Part shown: positions 37,059 to 46,009 of the stretch, in pieces
Layout: every line of letters starts with the position of its first letter
Numbering within the stretch: the stretch's first letter is position 1
From: CAVXYG01 sp963706835
GTDB lineage: Bacteria > Actinomycetota > Actinomycetes > S36-B12 > GCA-2699445
Assembly: GCA_963706835.1 (NCBI GenBank)
Contig: CAVPOB010000005.1
Span: 1 to 64,000 of the forward strand
DNA length: 64,000 nt
Direction of reading: 5' to 3'
Position numbers and translations under genes: made by a program
The notes under the pieces: model-generated
Told to the model about the DNA's origin: nothing
Database searches by the model: none
What the model saw: the letters and a program-made list of their open reading frames with translations, nothing else

Positions 37059-37487
37059 ATGAGCGGGCGTGTCGTGCCCTGCCCTGGGTGCCAGCGAAAG
37101 AATCGGGTACCGGTGGCCGGCCGGGGGTCCGTGCGGTGCGCGCACTGCGGCACGGCCTTGCCGTGGATCGTCGACGCCGGTGATGCCGAACTCGCCGCGG
37201 CGCTGGACAACTCCCAGTTGGTGCTCATCGACCTTTGGGCGCCGTGGTGCGCCCCGTGCCGCATGGTGGCGCCCGTGCTGGAGCGGCTGGCGCTGCGGTA
37301 CGCCGGGCGGGTGAAGGTCGTGAAGGTGAACGTCGACGACAACCCCGCGACGGCGGCGCGCTATGACGCCAGGAGCATCCCGACGCTGGTCCTGGTGCGC
37401 GATGGCCAACCCGTCGGCCGGCTCGTGGGCGCACAGCCCGAACCGGTACTGACGCGCGAGATCGAGCGGGCCTTGGCGGGTGGTTGA
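37059..37487 (+). CDS. trxC: Thioredoxin 2-type protein with N-terminal zinc ribbon
   Basis: A 142-residue protein. Cys8, Cys11, Cys27 and Cys30 (CPGC and CAHC) form the zinc ribbon of TrxC. The thioredoxin fold follows with the active site WCAPC (63-67) and the cis-proline in SIPTLVLV. It reduces protein disulfides in the cytoplasm, and TrxC types are often oxidative-stress induced. ATG 37059 gives the E. coli TrxC length. A GTG at 37017 that lies 6 bp after TACGCT would add 14 residues and could be used by a leaderless transcript. It is in frame with the acyltransferase remnant upstream. Confidence 0.88.
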   Translation: MSGRVVPCPGCQRKNRVPVAGRGSVRCAHCGTALPWIVDAGDAELAAALDNSQLVLIDLWAPWCAPCRMVAPVLERLALRYAGRVKVVKVNVDDNPATAARYDARSIPTLVLVRDGQPVGRLVGAQPEPVLTREIERALAGG

Positions 37488-37521
37488 CGCATCCTGGCCA
37501 CCCGGCTGAGGGCGTTCCAGG

Positions 37522-37527
37522 TAGATT
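37522..37527 (+). promoter_or_regulatory. -10 element of a leaderless promoter
   Basis: TAGATT lies six bases before the ATG at 37534. There is no ribosome-binding site between them, so the transcript probably begins at the start codon. Confidence 0.5.
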
Positions 37528-37533
37528 CGCCGC

Positions 37534-38328
37534 ATGATTCCGCCCTGGCGCATCGCCGTCCTGGCCCTGTTCGCAGCTGCACCGCTCGCGATTGCGGGCT
37601 GCGGCCAGGACGGCGGCGAACTGCCCGGTGTCATCGAGTCGGCCATCGATGCTCGGCAGACCGCCAGCCCGGATCAGCCAGCCACGGACGCTCCCGAGGC
37701 GCCGCCGGACACAGCCACCCCCACGCCGGAGCAGACTCCGGAGCCGACTCCGGAGCCGACAACGCCCGAAGCGGTCGAGACTGCCGACCCGGAGCCCGCC
37801 CCGTCGGCGGATGATGGCGAGTCGGCCCCGCCGTCATGGGCATGGCTGCTGGCTGTTGCCGTGACCGTGGCGCTGGTTCTCGGCAGCGTCGCAGCGGTGC
37901 GGCGCGGCCGCGGCGGAACCGACCACGACACTGCGGCGCAGGCTGATGGCGAGTTGGAGTGGGCGCGCAGCAATGCCACCGATGCGCTGATCCAATGGCG
38001 GGCCGGTCAACTGCGCCTGCCAGCAGATCAGCGCGACGTCGACTCCGCGCAAGCACGCACCTGGTCCTTGCTCGACCAGCGCCTCACCGGTGCCGGCAAC
38101 GACCTGCTCACGCTGCAGTCTGGTGCCGGCGACCAGCGGGTACGGCAGGCAGCCGGCATGCTGCAGCAGGCGACGGACAGCTACCGCAACTCGTTGGGGG
38201 CGATGGCCGCCAGCATCGCAACCGGTGACGCCGGCAGGATGAGCCAAGCGGCGCAAGCACTGCAGGTGGATACCGCGCTGTTCGATCAAGCGCGGCAACG
38301 CTTCCGGCAGGCCGCACAGCTGCACTAG
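37534..38328 (+). CDS. Lipoprotein with proline-rich linker, membrane helix and helical domain
   Basis: A 264-residue protein of unknown family. Residues 1-23 form a signal with the lipobox IAGC (Cys23). A Pro/Thr/Glu-rich stretch (residues 45-100, repeated PEPTPEPT) spans the wall region. WAWLLAVAVTVALVLGSVAAV (about 107-127) is a membrane helix, followed by a basic RRGRGG stop. The remaining 135 residues are helical and polar and would lie in the cytoplasm. Having both a lipobox and an internal helix would fix it to the membrane twice. Leaderless expression is likely. Confidence 0.6.
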   Translation: MIPPWRIAVLALFAAAPLAIAGCGQDGGELPGVIESAIDARQTASPDQPATDAPEAPPDTATPTPEQTPEPTPEPTTPEAVETADPEPAPSADDGESAPPSWAWLLAVAVTVALVLGSVAAVRRGRGGTDHDTAAQADGELEWARSNATDALIQWRAGQLRLPADQRDVDSAQARTWSLLDQRLTGAGNDLLTLQSGAGDQRVRQAAGMLQQATDSYRNSLGAMAASIATGDAGRMSQAAQALQVDTALFDQARQRFRQAAQLH

Positions 38329-38469
38329 TGGCCTGGCTCCCCGCCGGTGGGCGCTGCTTCGGGGGGATGCTGCCGCAATCTCGGCGTCGCTGGCGGCGCA
38401 CCCCGATAGGAATGGGGCTTCCCGCCAGTTCGCGTGTCGAGTGGCACGGACCGGCCGTCGCCGAAGGCC

Positions 38470-38475
38470 TAGGCT
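38470..38475 (+). promoter_or_regulatory. -10 element of a leaderless promoter for the NIF3 operon
   Basis: TAGGCT lies six bases before the ATG at 38482, without a ribosome-binding site in between. It would drive NIF3, zinc-ribbon and histidine-phosphatase genes as one unit, since these overlap. Confidence 0.55.
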
Positions 38476-38481
38476 CGGGCA

Positions 38482-39630
38482 ATGACCACGCCGAGCCTTG
38501 CCGCAGTCATCGCAGCGCTGCAACGCCGCTTCCCGCCCGCACTGGCCGAGGATTGGGACCGCGTGGGCCTCGTGTGCGGGGATCCGGAGGCGCCGGTGCG
38601 TCGCGTCCGCTTCGCCGTTGACCCGACGATCGCGGTGGCGCAGGAAGCCGTCGCAACGGACAGCCAACTGCTGGTCACCCACCATCCACTGCTGCTGCGC
38701 GGCGTGCACTCCGTAGCGGCCAGCACGGGCAAGGGCCGAGTGGTCCACCACCTGATCAGCGGCGGATGCGGGTTGTTCACGATGCATACCAACGCGGACT
38801 CGGCCACCGGTGGGACCAACGACACCCTCGCGAAGTTGCTGGGGCTCAGCGATGTGGAGGTGCTGGAGCCGGTGCTGGGGGAGCCGATCGACAAGTTGGC
38901 GGTGTTCGTCCCCCCGGAGCACCGCACCGCAGTGATGCGTGCCCTCTTCGATGGCGGCGCCGGCGAGATCGGCGAGTACGACCAATGCGCATACCGGACC
39001 GAGGGCACCGGCCAGTTCCGACCATCCGGGGCGGCTCACCCCTTCATCGGCGAGCGGGATGCCGTCAGCGAGGTGGACGAGACGCGCATCGAAGTCGTGC
39101 TGCCACGGCGCCGGCGGCATGCCGTGGTCGCGGCGCTGCGCCGGGCGCACCCCTATGAGGAGCCTGCGTTCGACGTCTGGGAGACGGTGACGCCCGCGGC
39201 CGTGGGCATCGGCCGCGTGGGCGTGCTGCCGGAACCGCTGGCGCTGCGCGACTTCGCGGGGGCAGTCGATGCCATCCTTCCCGCGACCGCGACTGGGATC
39301 CGTGTGGCGGGGGACCCGCGGCGTATGGTGCGCACTGTGGCGATCTGCTCCGGTGCGGGGGATTCCCTGCTGACCGCTGCCCGGGCTTCGGGTGCCGATG
39401 TCTACCTGACGGCTGACCTGCGCCACCACCCGGCGGAGGAGCACCTCGCCGAGGGCGGCTGCGCCTTGGTGGATGTGTCGCACTGGGCCAGCGAGTGGCC
39501 CTGGCTGGCGGGGGCGGCCCGCACCGTTGTTGCCGATCTTGGGGCGGCTGGCTATACCGTGGAGGCGTCCGTGAGCAGTCGCTCGACCGATCCGTGGTCG
39601 TTCCGCGTGGGGGGCACCGTTGAAAACTGA
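38482..39630 (+). CDS. NIF3-family dinuclear-metal protein
   Basis: A 382-residue member of the NIF3/YqfO family. The N-terminal half starts with EDWDRVGLVCGDP and contains THHPLLLRG with metal-binding histidines. A central PII/CutA-like insert of about 120 residues (residues about 140-240, DKLAVFVPPEH through YEEPAFDVW) is typical of the longer Gram-positive forms. The C-terminal part contains the second metal site, DVSHWASEW. The family is a hexameric metal-binding protein of debated function. It is the first gene of a cluster conserved with Mycobacterium (Rv2230c-Rv2228c order). Confidence 0.9.
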   Translation: MTTPSLAAVIAALQRRFPPALAEDWDRVGLVCGDPEAPVRRVRFAVDPTIAVAQEAVATDSQLLVTHHPLLLRGVHSVAASTGKGRVVHHLISGGCGLFTMHTNADSATGGTNDTLAKLLGLSDVEVLEPVLGEPIDKLAVFVPPEHRTAVMRALFDGGAGEIGEYDQCAYRTEGTGQFRPSGAAHPFIGERDAVSEVDETRIEVVLPRRRRHAVVAALRRAHPYEEPAFDVWETVTPAAVGIGRVGVLPEPLALRDFAGAVDAILPATATGIRVAGDPRRMVRTVAICSGAGDSLLTAARASGADVYLTADLRHHPAEEHLAEGGCALVDVSHWASEWPWLAGAARTVVADLGAAGYTVEASVSSRSTDPWSFRVGGTVEN

Positions 39631-40364
39631 GCCGCAAGCACTGCTGGCCCTGTTGGAGTTGCAGCGCACCGACCTTGCCGTGGCGCGCCTGGCGGCCCGC
39701 CGCGAGGCGCTGCCCGAGGTCAGCCGGGCCAAGGAGTTGGCCGCAGCCGCCACGGCGGCCCGGGATCGTGCCGTGATGCGGCGCACCGAGGCGAGCGACC
39801 TGCAACGCGAGGTCCGCAAGGTCGAGGACGAGGTGCAGCGCGTGCGCAGCCGGGCCGAACGGGATGCCGAGATGCTGACGAGTGGGTCGACGGTGTCGGC
39901 GCGCCAGCTGACCGATCTGCAGCACGAGATCGCCAGCCTGCAGCGGCGGCAGTCCGATCTGGAGGATGCCGAACTGGCACTCATGGAGCGTGCCGAAGAG
40001 GCCGAGGCATCCCAGCGGTCCGCCGAGGCGGAGCGCGACGAGTTGCAGGCCAGCGCCGCGGCGGCCGCCGACGAGGCCCGTGCCGCACTGGCTGCCTTGA
40101 AGCAGGAGTACGACCAGGCGCAGGGAGCAGCGGGAGCAACTGGCCGGCACCATCCCTGCGGACGTGCTTGCCCTGTATGACCGGGTCCGCGCCAATCAGG
40201 GCGGTATCGGCGCGGCTGAGTTCGTCCGCAACGAGTGCGGGGGCTGTCGGCTGCAGATGATCCCGGCAGACGTGGCCGCGGTCAAGGCGGCGCCCCTCGA
40301 CGAGGTGCTCCGCTGCGAGGAGTGCGGCCGCATCCTGGTGCGCACCGAGCAACTGGCCCCGTGA
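39620..40364 (+). pseudogene. Coiled-coil C4 zinc-ribbon protein with a frameshift (CT398/Rv2229c type)
   Basis: The protein (about 245 residues) is split by one extra base near 40118. The first frame, from a TTG at 39620 overlapping the NIF3 stop, gives a long coiled coil (LALLELQRTDLAVARLAARR through LAALKQEYDQ). The second frame continues RREQREQLAGTIPADVLALYDRVR and ends with a zinc ribbon: CGGC and CEEC pairs in NECGGCRLQM and RCEECGRILV. The gene overlaps the histidine-phosphatase start by 4 bp (GTGA). The family is widespread and often near NIF3, and its role is unclear. All expected parts are present, so the shift may be a base-call error. Confidence 0.8.
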
Positions 40365-41017
40365 CCGAGTGGACCGATGTCCTGCCGCACCGGCTGATCC
40401 TGGTGCGGCACGGTCAGACCGCGCACACCGCCGCCTTCCGGGTTTCTGGGGCGGGCTTCCGGCCGGAACCCGCCCTCGACCCGGACGGAGTGCGGCAGGC
40501 GCAACAGATCGGCCAGCACCTCGCGCGGCAGGCAGCCCCGATCGATGAGGTACTCGTCTCGCCCCTGCTGCGGGCCCGTCAGACGGCCGGCGCAATCCTG
40601 GGGGAGTTGGGCGGCGGCGACATGGCGCTGGCCGAAGAGTGGGCGGAGGCGCACTTCGGGGCATGGGAGGGGCTGTCGGTGCCGGAGGTGGTGCAGCGGT
40701 TTCCGGGAGCCTGGGAGTCGATGCTCGACGACCCCGATCTCGCGCCGCCGGGCGGCGAATCCCTGAACCAGGTGCGGCGGCGGGTCCTGTCCTCCTGGGA
40801 CCGGAGTGCGCAGCCGGGAAAGACGACGTTGGTCGTGACGCATCTGACGCCGATCCGCGTCGTCATCAGCCACGCACTGAGCATTCCGCAACCGGCGTTC
40901 GGCAGGGTCGTGGCGCTGCCTGGCTCGGTGACCATCGTGGATCGCTGGCCCGATGGTGGCGCGGCCGTGCTCGCGGTGGGGGAGCGTCCCGACGGTGTGG
41001 GGCCACTGCGGTCCTGA
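40361..41017 (+). CDS. Histidine phosphatase (phosphoglycerate-mutase-like)
   Basis: A 218-residue phosphatase with the catalytic RHG in ILVRHGQTAHT, and SPLLRARQTA plus EEWAEAHFGAWEG for the acid loop. The second His is in LVVTHLTPIRV. In Mycobacterium the equivalent gene fuses an RNase H domain to this domain (Rv2228c), but the RNase H half is absent here. The substrate is unknown, and CobC-type roles or acid phosphatase are possible. The GTG start overlaps the stop of the zinc-ribbon gene. Confidence 0.88.
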   Translation: MTEWTDVLPHRLILVRHGQTAHTAAFRVSGAGFRPEPALDPDGVRQAQQIGQHLARQAAPIDEVLVSPLLRARQTAGAILGELGGGDMALAEEWAEAHFGAWEGLSVPEVVQRFPGAWESMLDDPDLAPPGGESLNQVRRRVLSSWDRSAQPGKTTLVVTHLTPIRVVISHALSIPQPAFGRVVALPGSVTIVDRWPDGGAAVLAVGERPDGVGPLRS

Positions 41018-41090
41018 TGCTCTACCGCGACAAGGTTGCGACAGCGCCGTACCATGCCAGGGTGATCGCGATGCATCGGAGGTCTGCCTG

Positions 41091-43003
41091 ATGGTAGCCG
41101 TGCCCCAGTTGGGCGTCCTGATCATGGACGACGGCCGGCAGTTCGGTGACAACGCCACTTCGCGGATTCCCGCCGCCCGGCCGACATCGGTGCGACTGGC
41201 GCTGCAGGGAGCTCCGGATCGGCCCGGCTTGCGCACTGTTGGCAAGGTCCCGCCGGAGCGATTCACCCTGCGCACCGCGGTCAAGGCGGCGGCTGCGGAG
41301 GGGATCTTCTGGATCGCCGCGCCTCGCACCGTGGAGGACCCGCTGTCGGTGTTCATCGACGCGGCTCGCGGCGCGGCCCGCGCTATCGACGAGGAGCACC
41401 TCGGGTTCGCGGTGATGCTGATGGATCCCGATGTCGAGGTGCGCAGACTCGCCGTGGCGGCGGACATCAGCGATCCGGTGACCACCGGTGTGGCCGCTTG
41501 GGCGGCAGTCGGGCTTGCCGTCATGGTGCACGCTGATCTCGACGTCCTGGTGCTCGGGGCGCCGGAGGATACTGAGCCGCGCGACTGGCGCGAGGCGATG
41601 CAGATGTTCAAGATCCGCAGCAGCGGTGAGGAGTTGGTCATCGACGCCTTGGAGCGGGCCGACGAGCACGGCGTCCGGATGCGCTGGCGTGGCCTGGGCA
41701 GCCCGACCGACAAGCCGGGAGCGCTCCTGCGGGCCGTCGTCCAGGGCGAGTACGACATGGTCGTCGATGACCTGCCGCCGATCGACGTTGGTCCCCGTCC
41801 GGGTCGGCGCCGGCGGGTGCAGGCGGCTCTGTCGCAAGCGGGCAGCAACGCGACCGCTTACCGGCTGGTCCGCGACGCGCCCTGTGGCGTGGTCATCGTG
41901 CTCGACGCTGCGCGGATGGGCATGGCGTCGCCGCAGGCGGTTCGGGCGGGGGCGGCGGCCGTGGCCCTGGGCGTGGTCGGTGCGGGCACCGTGGCGGTAG
42001 CCGGATCGGCCTCGGCCGAGACTGCAGCCGGACACCGCGGCAGCAATGCCCGCCGCCGCCGCCGCACCGGTCGAGGCCGCTGTCGCTGAGGCCCAGCCTG
42101 CCCCTGCGCTGGACTACTCGACGATGACCGAGGCCGACCTGGCCGCCATGAGCCAGCAGCGCGACAGTACGTTGGAGTTGCGGAACCGTACGGCGGCTCA
42201 GCTCGGGGTGGAAAAGGAACGCGATGCCGACTAGACCGCCGAACTCGCCTCGGTGCAGCAGCAGTTGGCGAAAGCCGAGCCCGCGCTGCAACAGGCCGAG
42301 GACAAGGCGGACGAGACCCAGAAGAAAGCGACCTACGCCTCGATCATGTCTTCCGGTCCCCTGGCAGTGCTCCCGGGCGGCCCCACCGTCGAGGAGGCCG
42401 CGGCGGCGCAGCAGGCGGCGCCAGGACGCCCAGGCCGAGCTGGACGAACTGGAGGCGACCTACTCCGCCCTCGACGAACGCGAAGACGAACTGATCCAGC
42501 ACGTTGCGATGCGCTGGAGACCCAGATCGCAGCAGCGCGAGGCGGACCTTGCCGCGCTGGAGCAGGAGGCAGCCACCCTGTCCCAGCAGACCGCCGACCT
42601 GAAGTACGCGCTCAACCCGGTGGTCGTCCCGACGCAAGCGGGCTGGTCGATCAGTTCCGGCTTCGGTGCCGGCGGCGGGTACTGGAGCAGCGGATCCCAC
42701 ACCGGCCTCGACTTCGCGCAGCCGCAAGGTGCGGACGTGTACTCCGCGAAGAACGGCACTGTGGTGGAAGCCGGCTGGGGGGGTGCCTACGGCAACAACG
42801 TCGTCGTCCAGCACTCCGACGGCACGCAGACCCGGTACGCCCACCTCTCTGCCGTCCACGTCAGCGTCGGTCAGTCGGTCACCGCGGGCCAGCACATCGG
42901 CGATGTGGGTTCGACCGGCAACTCCACCGGGCCGCACCTGCATTTCGAGGTGATGGACAGCCAGGGCAACTTCATGGATCCGGCCGTGTGGCTGGGGCTG
43001 TAG
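41091..43003 (+). pseudogene. Multi-disrupted gene: Usp-like / membrane / coiled-coil / LytM (M23) protein
   Basis: From ATG 41091 (GGAGG ten bases upstream) about 300 residues of soluble protein read like two universal-stress-type domains (HADLDVLVLGAPEDTEPRD, GEYDMVVDDLPPI). A hydrophobic segment near residue 295 (AVRAGAAAVALGVVGAGTV) follows. An extra base near 42030 shifts the frame into Ala-rich and coiled-coil sequence (MTEADLAAMSQQRDSTLELR). A TAG at 42232 stands where CAG would fit. Further shifts near 42420 and 42500-42540 intervene. The C-terminus has an intact M23 peptidase (HTGLDFAQPQGADVY, HLHFEVM). The intact protein would link a cytoplasmic domain to an external wall-acting domain. 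The gene is inactive if the sequence is right. Confidence 0.65.
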
Positions 43004-43022
43004 CGGGGTAAGGGAGACGGCA

Positions 43023-43806
43023 ATGGGACAGCAGGGACCGGCGGCGCAGTGGCCGCACGATGTGCGCACCCTGGCGGTGGACGTCGGCGGCTCGGGCGTC
43101 AAGGCTTCGGTGCTCGATGCCACCGGGGCGATGACCACCGAACGCGTGCGCGTCCCCACCCCATACCCGTGCCCGCCGGCGAAACTGGTGGAGACGGTCC
43201 TGCACGTCACAGCGGATCTGCCGGAAGCCCACCGGGTATCGGTGGGCTTCCCCGGGCTCGTGCGCGATGGCGTTGTGCGCAACGTCCCCTCGTTGTCCCG
43301 CACGGAGTACGGGGGCGAGATCAACCCGAAGATGCAGGCGAAATGGCTGGGGTTCGACCTCGGCCACGCCCTCGGCGACGCCTTCGACCTGCCCACGGTC
43401 GTCGTCAATGATGCCGACATGCAGGGGTGTGCCGTGGTGCGCGGCACCGGGTTCGAGTTCGTGATGACGCTGGGCACCGGGTGCGGCACGGCGCTGTTCT
43501 CCAACGGGCGGTTGCTGACCCACCTGGAACTCGGGCACGCACCGTTGCGCAAGGGCGACACCGTCGAGCAGCAGATCGGGAACGTGGCGCGCAAGAGTGT
43601 GGGCAACAGGGCATGGTCCAAGCGGGTGAAGCAAGGCCATCGCGGCGTACGACAAGTACCTGTTCTTCGATCACCTGTACCTCGGCGGTGGCAACGCCAA
43701 GCATCTCAACCCCGCCGACCTGCCCAACAACGCCGAGATCGTGCCGAATTCGGCCGGCATCACCGGAGGCGTTCGGGTGTGGGACCTGACCGGACCGAAC
43801 GCCTGA
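43023..43806 (+). pseudogene. ppgK: Polyphosphate glucokinase gene with a frameshift
   Basis: The first frame gives AVDVGGSGVKASVLD (ATP/polyP loop), SVGFPGLVRDGVV, VNDADMQG and TLGTGCGTALF of the ROK-type PPGK family, which phosphorylates glucose with polyphosphate. At about 43632 one extra base (GTGAAG-C-AAGGCC) breaks it. The next frame resumes KAIAAYDKYLFFDHLYLGGGNAKHL and ends GGVRVWDLTGPNA with TGA at 43804. With one base removed the length (about 260) is normal. A PPGK next to sugar genes would use polyP to phosphorylate glucose released by glucosidases. A base-call error is possible. Confidence 0.82.
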
Positions 43807-44388
43807 CATCCGGAGGCGGACTTCGAGTCGCTGCTCACCCGGATTCGACAGTGCCATATCTGTGCGGATCACCTTCCGCTGGGGCCGCGCCCGGTGCTGC
43901 AGGCGGCGACGTCGGCCCGGCTGCTCATCGCCGGCCAGGCGCCGGGACGCAGGGTGCATGCCACGGGCGTGCCGTTCAACGATCCCAGTGGCGACCGATT
44001 GCGGGAATGGCTGGCCCTGGACCGCGCCACGTTCTACGACCCGAGCCTGGTTGCGCTGATCCCCATGGGCTTGTGCTACCCGGGGACCACGGCGGCCGGT
44101 GATGCGCCGCCCCGCCCCGAGTGCGCCCCTGCTTGGCGCGGCGAACTGCTGATGCATCTGCGCCACGTGCGCCTCACGGTGGCGGCCGGTCGCTACGCGC
44201 ACGCCTACCATCTGCAACGGCGGGGATCGGTCACCGAGGTCGTACGCGCCTGGCGCCAGACCGGCGACGTCATCCCCATTCCGCATCCCTCGCCCCGCAA
44301 CACCGGATGGCTGCGCCGCAATCCCTGGTTCGAGGCCGAGGTCGTGCCCGACCTGCGGGCCCGGGTGCGGGCGCTCCTGGCCGAGTAG
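43807..44388 (+). CDS. Uracil-DNA glycosylase-like protein, start uncertain
   Basis: A UDG-fold protein of about 165-193 residues. The active-site block is LLIAGQAPGRRVHATGVPFNDPSG, with PMGLCYPG in the middle and the catalytic His in PHPSPRNTGW. The frame contains conserved residues before the first possible GTG (43891): QCHICADHLPLGPRP, with a Cys pair, seems part of the family, but no ATG/GTG/TTG precedes it after the in-frame ppgK stop at 43804. So the start codon is missing or an indel hides it. The protein would excise uracil or related lesions, or be an uncharacterised UDG relative. It converges on the next gene with 4 bp between them. Confidence 0.7.
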   Translation, partial: HPEADFESLLTRIRQCHICADHLPLGPRPVLQAATSARLLIAGQAPGRRVHATGVPFNDPSGDRLREWLALDRATFYDPSLVALIPMGLCYPGTTAAGDAPPRPECAPAWRGELLMHLRHVRLTVAAGRYAHAYHLQRRGSVTEVVRAWRQTGDVIPIPHPSPRNTGWLRRNPWFEAEVVPDLRARVRALLAE

Positions 44389-44392
44389 TCGA

Positions 44393-45928
44393 TCAGGCGC
44401 TGCGCACGACCATACCCAGGACGGCTGCGACGCCGAGGACCGAGCGCGGGTCGTACGCTACCCGCCACAGCCCACCATGGTTGGCAGCGTCGGCGAAGAG
44501 ATCCATCTGGTTGGACACGGGATTGCCCGGGTTGGTCAGGCTCGCACCGTCGCGCAGGTCGCGCACCAGCAGTGCCGCCATCGCCGTGTTGCAGGTGTCC
44601 GGCTCGAACACTTCGATTCCGAAGGTGTCCGCGCCGGCGTAGGCCGCAGCCAGCGCCTTGTTCTTCACCACCGACACCGTTCTGGTCGCCGGGGCGACAT
44701 TCAGCGAGACGCGGATGCCCGCGTTGCGCGCGACCACGGCGCGGAAACGCTGCAGCCGCTTGGCCAGCAGGTAGTTGGGGCCCTGCTGGGGCACGATGCA
44801 GTCCGCGATCCCGACCTCTTCGCCGGCCTCGTTGCGTGACGTGGACTGGTAGTTGGGTTGGAACAGCCCCGCCAGTCGCAGCGGTCGGCGGGTGGCCCGC
44901 GCAAGCTTGTTCTCCCGCCACCGCTGCCGGGATTCGGCCAGGGCGGCCGGCGGCACCGCGAAGGCGTCCGTGGGCGTGGCCAGGTAGGCGAGGACGACGT
45001 CATCGCGCTCCCTGGTGACGTCGGCGGCAATCGCGTCGCAGGCCATGGACAGCCGCACGTGCAGTGCCCCATCGGCGTAGCCGTAGTTCCCCAGCACGAA
45101 CGGCTCATCGATGAGGTCCAGCCAGCGGCGGATCTGCGGGGCCTGCGTGATGATGTTGGCGCCGGCGACCTCGGCCAGGCCATCGAAGTCGTCCGGCTCC
45201 GGCAGCGCGACGCCAGCCGGTACCGGGACGTGCAGGGTGCCCGGGGAGTCCAGGGCCGCGTGGATGAGCCGCTTCCACACTGACGGGCGCGGCAGATCGA
45301 CGGCCCAGACATCGGCGCCCCACTGCAGCAGTTGGACCAGCGGCCCGAGTTCCGCGCCGGCCCCGAGCAGCACGATATGCACACCCCGCAGGTCCAGCCA
45401 GTCCGGGTTCGACACCACATTGCCCATCGCGGCCTCGAAGCTCGGCTCGGCGATCCCGGACTCGGTCCAGCGCGACAACTGGGCCCGGATGTCCGAACCC
45501 GCCAGGCGACGGCGCCGGTAGGGCAGCACGAGATCGGCTTGCGTCCACTCCCGCTGCCCGGAGACTTCGACCTCGGCCAGCGCCGGGCCTCCCCGCTCCG
45601 CGACGGCCTCAGCGAGGTTGCGCTCGGTCCCGTCCACTCCGTAGACGAACGCCTCGTGCAGGATCCGCAGGCCGTTGGACGCGATGTGGACGGCGTTCGC
45701 CGCCGACTGCGCGGCTACCCCGACCACGTCCCGGCACGGGCCGAGGTAGTCCTCGCGCCAGTTGCCGGTGGCCTCGATGCGGGCGGCCAGTTCGGCATCG
45801 AGATCTCGCACGCAGCCGGCGAAGACCCGCCTGCCCAGCCACGTGCTGCTGCGAGTGCCGTCGTGCAGCGGGAACTCCGCACCCTCCGGCGGCGCCGGGG
45901 CCTCTCCCCGCTGCTTCGACCGTCCCAT
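44393..45928 (-). CDS. Uncharacterised Rossmann-like protein
   Basis: A 511-residue soluble protein starting at an ATG with a perfect AGGAGGG site. I do not recognise the family. Near residue 190 a dinucleotide-binding-like motif is visible (GVHIVLLGAGAELGPLVQLL) followed by GADVWAVDLPRPSVWKRL, as in a beta-alpha-beta unit. Another region, EVAGANIITQAPQIRRWL, and two blocks rich in conserved-looking aromatic residues (QREWTQADLVLPYRRRRL and LAGLFQPNYQSTS) follow. The C-terminus has DTFGIEVFEPDTCNTAMAALLVRDL and a short hydrophobic end. A dehydrogenase-like or ligase-like role is only a guess. The gene is next to rnpB. Confidence 0.6.
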   Translation of the reverse strand: MGRSKQRGEAPAPPEGAEFPLHDGTRSSTWLGRRVFAGCVRDLDAELAARIEATGNWREDYLGPCRDVVGVAAQSAANAVHIASNGLRILHEAFVYGVDGTERNLAEAVAERGGPALAEVEVSGQREWTQADLVLPYRRRRLAGSDIRAQLSRWTESGIAEPSFEAAMGNVVSNPDWLDLRGVHIVLLGAGAELGPLVQLLQWGADVWAVDLPRPSVWKRLIHAALDSPGTLHVPVPAGVALPEPDDFDGLAEVAGANIITQAPQIRRWLDLIDEPFVLGNYGYADGALHVRLSMACDAIAADVTRERDDVVLAYLATPTDAFAVPPAALAESRQRWRENKLARATRRPLRLAGLFQPNYQSTSRNEAGEEVGIADCIVPQQGPNYLLAKRLQRFRAVVARNAGIRVSLNVAPATRTVSVVKNKALAAAYAGADTFGIEVFEPDTCNTAMAALLVRDLRDGASLTNPGNPVSNQMDLFADAANHGGLWRVAYDPRSVLGVAAVLGMVVRSA

Positions 45929-46009
45929 CGCGCACCCTCCTGAAGTCGGCACTGCCTGTGTGCACGCTAGTGCGCGGAGGGCGCCGATGGCGCCTCGGGG
46001 AAAGGTGGC

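Noticed and set aside
42253..43011. A 252-codon frame overlapping the LytM domain
   Set aside because: Its arginine-rich reading is out of frame with the clear M23 motifs, although a short piece (ALETQIAAA) does belong to the disrupted coiled coil.
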